A DNA stretch of 64,000 nucleotides from Streptomyces atriruber (GTDB lineage Bacteria > Actinomycetota > Actinomycetes > Streptomycetales > Streptomycetaceae), in the NCBI RefSeq assembly GCF_001418325.1, contig NZ_LIPN01000258.1, positions 1 to 64,000 of the forward strand, written 5' to 3'. The number at the start of each line of letters is the position of its first letter. The first letter of the stretch is position 1. The notes below the pieces were generated by a model. The model made no database searches, was not told the origin of the DNA, and saw nothing but the letters and a program-made list of their open reading frames with translations. The position numbers were made by a program, and so were the translations under genes. Positions 1 to 11,300 of the stretch are shown one piece after another.

Positions 1-2265
1 CGCTACTGGCTCGCCCCCACCACCCCCGCCGAAGCCCCGGTCGGCACCACCGCACCGGACACGCACGCCGACTTCTGGGCAGCCGTGGAGCGCGAGGACC
101 TGGAAGAACTGGGCCGGACCCTGGAGTGGGACGGCAACCGCACCGAGCTGACGGCAGTGCTGCCCGCCCTGTCGGCATGGCACCGGCGGCACAGCGCCGC
201 GTCCGCGCTGGACTCCTGGCGCTACCGGGAGGAGTGGACGCCGCTGCCCGGCGGAGCCCCCCGGCTCACCGGCACCTGGCTCGTGGCGGTCGCGCCCGAC
301 CAGGTCGGCGGTCCGGTGCACGAGGCGACCGTCGACGGTCTGCGCGAGCACGGGGCCACGGTGGAGACGCTCGTGGCGCCCGACGATCCACGGCAGTGGT
401 CCGACATGCTCGCGGCACGGTCCGCGGCGCAGCCCGCCGCGGACGGCGTGGTCTCACTGCTCGCTCTCGACGAGAGGCCCGTTCCGGGCGAGACGGCGTT
501 CCCGAGCGGACTCCGGCAGACGCTCCTGCTGCTGCAGGGGCTGGCATCGGCCCAGTCCGCCCAGTCCGCCCAGTCGACCCAGTCCGCCCGGCTCGCCCCG
601 CCCGTCTGGTGCGTCACCCAAGGAGCGGTGACCGTCGGCGACCACGACCCGCTGACCAGCCCGGCACAGGCGACGGTATGGGGTCTGGGGCGCGTCGCGG
701 CACAGGAACTCCCCACGCTGTGGGGCGGTTTGGTCGACCTGCCCGCGGACCCGGACCGGCGGACCATGAGCAGGCTGTGCGCGGTCCTGGCGGCCGAGGG
801 CCACGAGGACCAGGTCGCGCTGCGCCCCGCCGGGATCCTCGGACGGCGGATCGTCCGGGCCCCGCTCGGCGACGCGTCCGGCACCGACTGGAAGCCGGGC
901 AGCGGCACGGTACTGATCACCGGCGGCACCGGGGCGCTCGGCAGCCAGGTCGCCCGTCGGCTCGCGGCCCGGGGCGCCGAACACCTCCTGCTCGTCAGCC
1001 GCCGGGGGAGCGCCGCGCCGGGCGCGGCCGACCTGGAGGCCGAGCTCACCCGGGCCGGAGCCAGGGTGACGGTGGCGGCGTGCGACATCGCGGACGACGA
1101 CGCACTCCGGGGTCTCCTGGCATCGGTCCCGGCCGACTGCCCCCTCACCTCGGTGTTCCACACGGCGGCCGTACTGGACGACGCGGCCGTCGAGACCCTG
1201 ACGTCCGGGCAGGTGGCCGACGTACTGCGGGTCAAGGCCGGTGCCGCGTGGCGCCTGCACGAACTCACCCTCGGCCTGGAGCTGTCCGCCTTCGTCCTGT
1301 TCTCCTCCGTGGCCGGCGGCGTCGGCATGGCGGGCCAGGGCAACTACGCTCCGGCCAACGCGTACGTGGACGCGCTGGCCCGGTACCGCCGCTCGCAGGG
1401 GCTGACGGCGACCTCCGTCGCCTGGGGTCCCTGGGCGGAGGGCGGCATGGCCGACGCCGACGCGGTGGCCGGGCTGCGACTGCGGCACGGTCTGCCGCTG
1501 CTGCGTCCGGACGCGGCGGTGCTCGGCCTGGAAGCGGCCCTGGAACACGGCGAGACGAACGTCGTCGTGGCGGACGTCGACTGGGAGAGGTTCACCCACG
1601 CGTACACCGCCGTCAGGCCGAGCAGTCTGTTCGACGGGATCCCCGAGGCCCGGCGGGCGCTCGGCGAACCCGGCGCAGGACCGGGTGGCGGCGGAGCGGG
1701 CGCGGGCGGTGGAGCCGGTGGGAACGCCGGGGGTACGAGCACCACCCTCCGCGACCGGCTGGCGGACGCGGATCCAAGGGACCGCAAGCGGATGCTGCTC
1801 GACGCCGTACGCACCCAGGTGGCCGCCGTCCTCGGACACGACTCGGCCGAAGCCGTCGTCATCGACCGGCAGTTCCTGGACATGGGGCTCGACTCCGTCA
1901 CCGCTGTGGAGCTGCGCAACCGGCTGAACGGCGTCACCGGGCTCCGGCTGCCGGTCACCGTGATCTTCGACCATCCCACGGTGAACGGCCTCGTCGGCCA
2001 CCTCGGGGCGCAGCTGTTCGACGACGGCGCCGACGACGCGGAAACGGCGGGCGCCGCCGACCTGGACCGACTGGACAGCCTGCTGGCGGCGATGGCGGAC
2101 GACGACCCCGCCAGGAACGTGATCGCCGACAGGCTGAGCCGCCTGCTCCGGTCGGCCGTGGGCGCCGACCGGGCCGCGGACGGCTCCGCGAACGGCGAGG
2201 ACCTCGCAGCCGCCACCAACGACGAGCTCTTCGACTTCATCGAGAAGGAATTCGGAATCTCCTGA
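1..2265 (+). CDS. Modular type I polyketide synthase, 3' end (AT end, KR, ACP, C-terminal docking domain)
   Basis: The reading frame is open from the first base, where the RYWL signature that follows an AT domain is visible, so the gene starts upstream of the window. Reading on there is a structural half-KR, a catalytic KR (Rossmann TGGTGALG near nt 920; Lys, the FSS Ser, the GQGNY Tyr and an Asn all present) and an ACP with the GLDS phosphopantetheine serine near nt 1887. The KR has an LDD loop motif, which usually marks B-type reduction (inferred). KR and ACP are joined by an unusual glycine-rich linker (nt ~1670-1735). The C-terminus ends in a [12 protein letters not shown] helix, typical of a PKS docking domain that pairs with the coiled coil starting the next protein. 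No DH or ER lies between AT and KR, so this module leaves a hydroxyl. Confidence 0.93.
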   Translation, partial: RYWLAPTTPAEAPVGTTAPDTHADFWAAVEREDLEELGRTLEWDGNRTELTAVLPALSAWHRRHSAASALDSWRYREEWTPLPGGAPRLTGTWLVAVAPDQVGGPVHEATVDGLREHGATVETLVAPDDPRQWSDMLAARSAAQPAADGVVSLLALDERPVPGETAFPSGLRQTLLLLQGLASAQSAQSAQSTQSARLAPPVWCVTQGAVTVGDHDPLTSPAQATVWGLGRVAAQELPTLWGGLVDLPADPDRRTMSRLCAVLAAEGHEDQVALRPAGILGRRIVRAPLGDASGTDWKPGSGTVLITGGTGALGSQVARRLAARGAEHLLLVSRRGSAAPGAADLEAELTRAGARVTVAACDIADDDALRGLLASVPADCPLTSVFHTAAVLDDAAVETLTSGQVADVLRVKAGAAWRLHELTLGLELSAFVLFSSVAGGVGMAGQGNYAPANAYVDALARYRRSQGLTATSVAWGPWAEGGMADADAVAGLRLRHGLPLLRPDAAVLGLEAALEHGETNVVVADVDWERFTHAYTAVRPSSLFDGIPEARRALGEPGAGPGGGGAGAGGGAGGNAGGTSTTLRDRLADADPRDRKRMLLDAVRTQVAAVLGHDSAEAVVIDRQFLDMGLDSVTAVELRNRLNGVTGLRLPVTVIFDHPTVNGLVGHLGAQLFDDGADDAETAGAADLDRLDSLLAAMADDDPARNVIADRLSRLLRSAVGADRAADGSANGEDLAAATNDELFDFIEKEFGIS

Positions 2266-2389
2266 CCTCCGGGAGCTCCTGATCACCGAAAGCGCGCCGC
2301 CCAGCCGTGGCACGCCTCCTGATCGACCGACAGACCCACAGTTCGACAGTTCGACCGACCGACTGCTGACTCACCGCATGGAGCAAGTA

Positions 2390-5300
2390 ATGGACGACGT
2401 CGAGAAGCTCCGCCATTTCCTGACGCGGGTCACCGCCGAACTCCAGGAGACGCGAGCACGACTCCGGGTGGTGGAATCGGCCGCCGACGAGCCGGTGGCG
2501 ATCGTCGGGATGAGCTGCCGCTACCCCGGTGGCGTGTCCTCGCCCGAAGGGCTGTGGGAACTGGTGGCGGAGGGCGGCGACGGCATCTCCGGGTTCCCCC
2601 GGGACCGAGGCTGGGACCTGGCCTCGCTCGTCGACCCCGACGGCGAACGGCCGGGCACCTCGTACACGGCCGAGGGCGGGTTCCTGCACGACGCGGGCGA
2701 GTTCGACGCGGGCTTCTTCGGGATCTCGCCGCGTGAGGCCCTCGCGATGGACCCGCAGCAGCGGCTTCTCCTGGAGACCTCCTGGGAGCTCTTCGAGCGG
2801 TCGGGTGTCGACCCGGCGTCGCTGCGGGGCAGCCGCACGGGTGTCTTCGTCGGCGCCAGCTTCCGCGACTACGGAAGCAGGCTGGCCGCGATCCCGGAGG
2901 AGGTCGAGGGCCACGCCATGACCGGCGTCGCCGGAAGCGTCGCGTCGGGTCGTATCGCCTACACCTTCGGCCTGACGGGTCCGGCCCTCACGGTGGACAC
3001 CGCATGCTCGTCGTCCCTGGTCGCGCTGCACCTCGCGGTGCAGTCGCTGCGCCGTGGCGAGTCCTCGCTCGCCCTGGCGGGCGGCGTCGCGGTGATGTCC
3101 ACCCCCGATCTCTTCACCGAGTTCAGCAGGCAGCAGGGCCTCGCCCGTGACGGCCGGTGCAAGGCGTTCGCGGCGGCGGCGGACGGCATGGGTGCCGCCG
3201 AGGGCGTCGGGATGCTGCTGGTGGAGCGGTTGTCGGACGCCCGGCGGAACGGGCACCAGGTCCTTGCGGTGATCCGGGGTTCGGCGGTGAACCAGGACGG
3301 CGCCTCCAGCGGCCTCACCGCGCCGAACGGTCCGGCTCAGGAGCGGGTGATTCGCGACGCGTTGGCGGATGCGGGTGTGGCGGCGTCCGGGGTGGACGTG
3401 GTCGAGGCGCACGGGACCGGTACGGCGCTCGGCGATCCGATCGAGGCGCAGGCGCTGCTGGCGACGTACGGCCAGGAGCGGCCGTCCGACGGCCGTCCGG
3501 TGCTGCTGGGTTCGGTGAAGTCGAACATCGGTCACACGCAGGCCGCGGCGGGTGTGGCCGGTGTCATCAAGATGGTGCTGGCCCTGCGCCACGGTGTCGT
3601 CCCGCGCACCCTGCACGTCGACGAGCCGAGCCCGCATGTGGACTGGTCGTCCGGTGCCGTGGAGCTGGCCACCCGGAACGCGGCGTGGCCGGAGTCGGAC
3701 CGGGCGCGGCGGGCGGCTGTGTCGTCGTTCGGCGTGAGCGGCACGAACGCGCACGTGATCGTCGAGGCGGCTCCGGTCGCCGAGACGGCCCCGGCGGCCG
3801 AGGGCGAGTCCGGTCCCGCGCTGCTGCACTCCGGCGGGAGCGTGGTGCCGTGGCTGGTGTCCGGGCGGTCCGCGGAGGGGTTGCGGGGGCAGGCGGCGCG
3901 GTTGCGTGAGTTCGCCGCCGACAGTGATGCCTCGGATGCGGAGGTCGGGTGGTCGCTGGCGATGCGGCGTGCGGCGCTTGAGCACCGTGCGGTGGTCGTG
4001 GCCGGGGATCGGGAGGAGCTTCTGGCGGGCCTGGACGCGATCGCCTCGGGCGAGCCGACGGGCGACGTGGTCAGCGGCACGGCCCGGAGCGGGGCGTCCG
4101 ACGAAGGCGTGGTGTTCGTCTTCCCGGGCCAGGGCTCCCAGTGGGCCGGTATGGCGGTCGAACTGCTCGATGCGGAACCGGTGTTCGCCGCGTCCATTGA
4201 CCGGTGTGCCGGGGTGTTGGCGCCGTACGTCGACTGGTCTCTGACGGATGTGCTGCGTTCGGCTCCGGGTGCGCCGTCGTTGGAGCGGGTCGATGTGGTG
4301 CAGCCGGTGTTGTGGGCGGTGATGGTGTCGCTGGCCGAGGTGTGGCGGGCGCGCGGCGTGGAGCCCGCGGCCGTGGTGGGGCACTCGCAGGGTGAGATCG
4401 CCGCGGCGTGCGTGGCCGGGGCATTGTCGCTGGAGGACGGCGCACGGCTGGTCGCGTTGCGCAGTGCGGTGATCGCGGAGGAGCTGGCGGGCCGCGGCGG
4501 AATGCTGTCGGTCGCGGCGTCGGCCGTGCGGGTGCGTGAACTTCTGGCGGGCCGGGACGGGGTGTGGGTCGCCACCGTGAACGGGCCCGCGGCGACGGTG
4601 GTGGCCGGTGGCCTGGCAGAGCTGGAGCGGGTGGCCGCCGACGCGGAGGCGGCCGGGCTGCGCACCCGGCTGATCCCGGTGGACTACGCCTCGCACACGC
4701 CTCATGTGGAGGCGGTGCGTGATCGGTTGATGGAGGTGGCGGCGCCGGTCGTGGCCGGTGCGGGCCAGGTGCCGGTGTACTCGACGGTGACGGGCGGGCT
4801 CGTCGCGGGCGAGGAGCTGAACGCCGAGTACTGGTACCGGAATCTGCGGGAGCAGGTGCGGTTCCAGGAGACCGTGGAGGCGCTCGTCGCCGAGGGTCAC
4901 ACGACCTTCGTGGAGGTCAGCGCGCACCCCGTCCTGACCGGTGCGATCGAGGAGGCCGGGCACGCGGCGGACAGGACGCTGACGGTCACCGGAACCCTGC
5001 GCCGCGACCACGGAGGCGACAGTCAGTTCCTCGCCTCCCTCGCCACGCTCTGGGTCCATGGTGTGGCCCCCGACTGGTCCACCGTGCTGCCCGCCCCGAG
5101 CGGCGACCCGGTCGACCTGCCCACCTACGCCTTCCAGCACCAGCACTACTGGCTCACGTCCGACGGCGTCGGCGACATGCGGGGCGCCGGTATGTCGGGC
5201 ACCGGGCATCCGCTGCTCGCGGCCGGGGTGAGCGTGGCCGAGGGCGGCGGTTTCCTGTTCACCGGCAGGCTGTCCACGGGGTCGCATCCGTGGCTCGCCG

Positions 5301-8300
5301 ATCACGCGGTGCTCGGCCGGATCGTGGTGCCGGGTGCCGCCCTCACGGAACTGGCGCTCCGGGCCGGGCAGTACGCGGGCGCGGACCGGCTGGACGAGCT
5401 CGTCCTGCACGCGCCGCTCGTCGTCCCGGCCGACGGCACCGCCGTCGACATACAGGTGGGCGTCGACGCCCCCGACGGCCACGGCATGCGGGCCGTACGC
5501 CTGCACTCCCGGCCGCACGTCCCCGACCTCGACGACGACGTGCACGCCTGGGACTGCCACGCCACGGGCTCCCTGACCGCGCTGCCGCCCCAGGACGAGC
5601 CGACTCCGACGGACGGCGAGCTCGCCGCCGCGGCCCAGTGGCCGCCCGCGGGCGCGGAGCCGGTCGGCCTCGACGGGTTCTACGAGCGTCTGGCCGGGCA
5701 CGGCTACGCCTACGGGCCGGTGTTCCAGGGCGTACGTGCCGTGTGGCGGCGCGGCGACGAGATGTTCGCCGAGGTCTCTCTTCCCGGGTCCGGCGGCGAC
5801 ACCGGCCGGTTCGGCGTGCACCCGGCGCTGCTCGACGCGGCCCTGCAGACCCGCCTCGTGGAGTTGCTCGACGGGTCGGCGGAACGGATGATGCCGTTCT
5901 CGTTCACCGGCGCACGGATCCACGCCACCGGTGCGACCTCCGCACGGGTGCGGGTGTCGCGGACCGGTCCGGACGCCTTCTCGCTGGTGCTGAGCGACCT
6001 CGCGGGCCTGCCGGTGGTCACGATCGAGGAGGTCGCCGTGCGACCGCCTGCCGTCGGCGCGGCGACGGCCGCTCTGCCGCCGGACTCGCTGTTCGAGCTG
6101 AACTGGGTTGCGTACAACGGCGGTTCGCCCGAGCCGGAGAGCGGTCGGCAGGAAGCCGCCGCGGCCCGCATCGCCGTGGTCGGCGAAGGCCTGCCGGGGT
6201 TCGACGACGCACCGGCGTACCCGGACGTCGCCTCGCTCGTCGCCGCCCTCCGCGCCGGCGCGGAGGCGCCGCGTGCGGTGCTGCTGCCGTGCCCGCCGAC
6301 CGGCCACGCATCCCCTTCCGGGCCGGGAGCCGACGTCCCGGGAGCGACCCGGGAGCGGCTGGCCGCGGCGCTGGGCCCGGTGCAGGAGTGGCTGGCCCGT
6401 GCCGAACTGGATTCCGTGAAGCTGGTGTTGGTGACCCGGGGCGCCGTCGCGGTGGCCCCCGGCGAGCAGGTCGACGTGGCGGTGGCCGCCGTACGCGGAC
6501 TGTGGCGGTCGGTGTGCTCGGAGCACCCGGAGCGGTTCGGGCAGCTCGACGTGGATGCCGCGTCGCCCGCGGCGGCGGTGCGGGCCGCGGCGCTGGTCGC
6601 CGGGGAGCCCGAGCTCGCCGTGCGCGCCGGGGCGCTCTCCGTGCCGCGGCTGGGCCGGATCTCGCCGTCGGACCCGAAGGTGCTCGCCGTGCCCGCAGGG
6701 AGCGGCGCATGGGGCCTGGACCTCGGCGCCGGTGACACCCCGGACGATCTGCGGCTGACCCCGCGCCCGGCTGCCGAGGAGCCGCTGGGCCCGGACGAGG
6801 TGCGGGTCGCGGTGCGCGCGACCGGCGTCAACTTCCGTGACGTACTGGTGTCGTTGGGGGTCGTCCCTGACCGGGAAGCGCTCTTCGGCAGCGAGGGCGC
6901 GGGCGTGGTGCTGGAGGTCGGCTCCGGCGTCACCGGCCTCGCGGTGGGCGACCGGGTCATGGGGCTGCTGTCCGGGTCGTACGCGGGACCGGTGGCGGTG
7001 GCCGACAGCCGCCTCGTCGTACCGATGCCGCACGGCTGGTCCTTCGCCCAGGCGGCCGGCGTGCCCGCGGTCTTCCTGACCGCCTCCTACGCGCTGACGG
7101 ACCTCGCCGGCCTCCAGGCCGGTGAATCGCTGCTGGTCCACGCCGCCGCCGGTGGCGTGGGCATGGCGGCCGTGCAGTTGGCGCGGCACCTCGGCGCGGA
7201 GGTCTATGCGACCGCCAGCGAGCCCAAGTGGCCCGTGGTGCGGGGGACCGGTGTCCCGGCCGCCCGCGTGGCGTCGTCGCGCACCCAGGAGTTCGCCGAG
7301 CGGTTCCTCGGGGAGAGCGGGGGCCGGGGCGTCGATGTCGTACTGAACTCCCTGGCCGGTGAGTTCGTGGACGCCTCGCTGAAGCTGCTGCCGCGCGGCG
7401 GCCGGTTCATCGAGATGGGCAAGACGGACATCCGCGACGCCGAGGACGTGGCCGCGCGCCGGCCGGGGGTGCGGTACCGGGCGTTCGACCTGGCCGAGGC
7501 CGGTGCGGAGCGTCTGGGGACCCTGCTCGCCGAGCTCGCGGAGCTCTTCGGGCGGGGCGTGCTGTCCCCGCTGCCGGTCACCGCGTGGGACACGCGTGCG
7601 GCGCCCGAGGCGTTCCGGCAGCTGAGCCAGGCCCGGCTCACGGGGAAGGCGGTGCTGACCACTCCGCCGGACGCCGTCGGGGGCACGGTGCTGATCACCG
7701 GCGGTACCGGTGTCATCGGCTCGGCGGTCGCCCGCCACCTGGTCGCCGACGGCGCGGCCACCGACCTCGTCCTGGCCGGACGCCGGGGCGACGAGGCCCC
7801 CGGAGCCGCGGAACTCGTCGCGGAGCTGACCGCGTCGGGCGCCTCGGTGCGGGTCGTGCGGTGCGACGTGTCCGACCGGGACGCGCTGGGCGCGCTGCTG
7901 GCCGGGCTGCCCGACCTGCGGGGCGTGGTGCACGCCGCGGGCACGGTGGACGACGGCGTGGTCTCCGCGCTGACCCCGGAACGCCTGGACACCGTGCTGC
8001 GGGCCAAGGCGGACGCGGCCTGGCACCTGCACGAGCTGACCCGGGACCGCGACCTGTCGCTCTTCGTCCTGTTCTCCTCCGCCGCCGGTGTGCTCGGCTC
8101 GGCCGGACAGGGCAACTACGCCGCGGCCAACGCGTTCCTGGACGCGCTCGCCCGGCACCGGCGCACCCAGGGGCTGCCCGCCCACTCGCTCGCGTGGGGC
8201 CTGTGGGCCGAACGCAGCGCGCTCACCGGTGACTTGACGGCCACCGACCTCGACCGGATGCGCCGCATCGGCGTGCGGCCGCTCACCGCGGACCAGGGCC

Positions 8301-11300
8301 TCGCCCTCTTCGACGCGGCGATACGCGCGCCGCGCGCCCTGAGCGTGCCCGCCGCCCTGGACGTGGCGGCCCTGCGCAGGCAGGAGGACCCCGCCGCGGT
8401 GCTGCGCGGCCTGGTGCGTACGCAGGTCAGGCGCTCGGCGGTGAACGCGGCCGTCGGCGGCGGACTGCGGGAGCGCCTCACCGGTCTTTCCCCGGCGGAC
8501 CGCGGCCGGACGCTGACCGAACTCGTGCGCGCCCAGGCCGCCGTGGTGCTCGGACACGAGCACGCCGACACCGTGGCCGCCGACCGGGCCTTCAAGGACC
8601 TGGGCTTCGACTCGCTGACGGCGGTCGAGCTGCGGAACCGCCTCAGCACCGCGACCGGACTGCGGCTCCCGGTGACCCTCGTCTTCGACCGTCCGACGCC
8701 GACCGCACTGGCGGCGGAGCTGCTCGCCCGGCTCGTGCCGGACGACGGCACGGACGGTGGCCGGGCCGCCGTCGCGGCCGCCGACGGCGCGCACGACGCG
8801 GTCGACGACGAACCGATCGCCGTCGTCGGGATGAGCTGCCGGTTCCCCGGCGGCGTGCGCTCGCCCGAGGACCTGTGGCAACTGCTGACCGACGGGCGGG
8901 ACGCCATGGGCGACTATCCCGACGACCGCGGCTGGCACGTCGAACTGGGCGACACCGCCGATCCGTCGGCCGACCGCTTCGCCCAGGTCGGCGGGTTCCT
9001 GCACGACATGGCCGACTTCGACCCGGAGTTCTTCGGGATCTCCCCGCGCGAGGCGCTCGCCACCGATCCGCAGCAGCGGCTGCTGCTGGAGTCCACCTGG
9101 GAGGCGTTCGAACGCGCCGGAATCGATCCCACCACGCTGCGTTCCACGCCGACCGGCGTCTTCGCCGGACTGATCTACAACGACTACGCCTCGCGCTTCC
9201 CCGACCTGCCCAGCGGGTTCGAGGGATACCTCGGCAACGGCAGCGCCCCCAGCGTGGCGTCCGGCCGGATCGCGTACACCCTCGGCCTGGAGGGACCGGC
9301 GATCACGGTGGACACCGCCTGCTCGTCGTCGCTCGTCGCACTGCACCTGGCCGCGCAGGCCCTGCGGCAGGGCGACTGCACGCTCGCGGTCGCCGGTGGG
9401 GCGACCGCGATGTCGACGCCGCGGCCCATGGTCGAGTTCAGCCGGGTCGGCGGCCTGGCCCCCGACGGGCGGTCCAAGGCGTTCTCCGCCGACGCCGACG
9501 GCATGGGATTCGCCGAGGGCGTCGGCATGCTGGTGGTGGAGCGGCTGTCCGACGCCCGGCGCAACGGGCACCGGGTGCTCGCGGTGCTCCGCGGCTCCGC
9601 GCTCAACCAGGACGGCGCGTCCAACGGCCTCACCGCGCCCAGCGGTCCCGCCCAGCAGCGGGTGATCACGCAGGCGCTGGCGAACGCGGGTGTGGCGGCG
9701 TCCGAGGTGGACGTGGTCGAGGCGCACGGCACCGGCACCCCGCTGGGCGATCCGATCGAGGCGCAGGCCCTCCAGGCGACGTACGGGCAGCACCGCCCCG
9801 CCGACCGTCCTGTGCTGCTCGGCTCGGTGAAGTCCAACATCGGTCACACGCAGGCCGCGGCGGGCGTGGCCGGTGTCATCAAGATGGTGCTGGCCCTGCG
9901 CCACGGTGTCGTGCCGCGCACCCTGCACGTCGAGCGGCCCGCCGAGCACATCGACTGGACGGCCGGGGCGGTGCGCCTGGCCGAGAAGGACGTGCCGTGG
10001 ACGCCGTCCGGCCGCCCGCGGCGCGGCGCCGTGTCGTCGTTCGGCATCAGCGGCACCAACGCACACGTGATCATCGAGGAGGCCCCGGCCGAACTGCCCG
10101 AGGAGCCTGCGGCGTCCGGCCGCCCGGTGCCCTGGGTGATCTCGGCGAAGAACGCCGACAGCCTGCGCGAGCAGGCTCGCCGCCTGCACGAGCGGGTGAG
10201 CGGGGACCCCGTCCTGGAACCGGCCGACGTCGCCCGCTCGCTGCTCTCCACCCGGGCGCTGTTCGACCACCGCGCCGTGGTGGTCGGACGGACCCGGGAG
10301 GAACTGCTGACCAGGCTGGCGGCGGTGAGCGGCGGCGAACCCGCCGCGGGCGTGGCCCGGGGCGTGTCCGCCGACCGGTCCGGGGGGACGGTGTTCGTCT
10401 TCCCGGGCCAGGGTTCGCAGTGGGCCGGTATGGCGGTCGAACTGCTCGATGCGGAACCGGTGTTCGCCGCGTCCGTCGACCGGTGTGGCGAGGCGTTGGC
10501 GCCGTACGTCGACTGGTCTCTGACGGATGTGCTGCGTTCGGCTCCGGGGGCGCCGTCGTTGGAGCGGGTCGATGTGGTGCAGCCGGTGTTGTGGGCGGTG
10601 ATGGTGTCGCTGGCCGAGGTGTGGCGGGCGCGCGGCGTGGTGCCTTCGGCCGCGGTGGGGCATTCGCAAGGTGAGATTGCTGCGGCGTGTGTGGCGGGTG
10701 TGTTGTCGCTGGAGGATGGTGCGCGGATCGTGGCTCTGCGGAGTCGGTTGATCGGCGGTGAGCTGTCGGGGCTGGGCGGCATGGTGTCGGTCGCTCGGCC
10801 GGTGGGTGAGGTGGTGGAGCTGCTGGTCCCGTGGGGCGAGCGGATCTCTGTCGCGGCGGTGAACGGGCCGGGTGCCACGGTGGTGGCCGGGGACGCGGCC
10901 GCGCTGGACGAGCTGATGGCGGCGTGCGAGCGCGAGGGGGTGCAGGCGCGCCGGGTCCCGGTGGACTACGCCTCGCACACGCCCCAGGTCGAGCGCCTGC
11001 GCACCGAACTGCTCGACCTGGCCGCGCCGGTCGTGCCCGGCCCCGGCGACGTACCGATGTACTCCGCGGTGACCGGAGAACTGCTGGACGGCAGCACGGC
11101 CGGAGCCGAGTACTGGTACCGCAACCTGCGGGAGCCCGTACGGTTCGACTCCGCGACGCGCGCCCTGGCCGCCGCGGGCCACCACGTGTTCGTCGAGGTC
11201 AGCCCGCACCCGGTGCTCACCAACGCGATCGAGCACACGCTTGAGAGCGACACGGACCGGGGCACGGACACCGTCGTCGCCGGGACGCTGCGGCGCGGTG

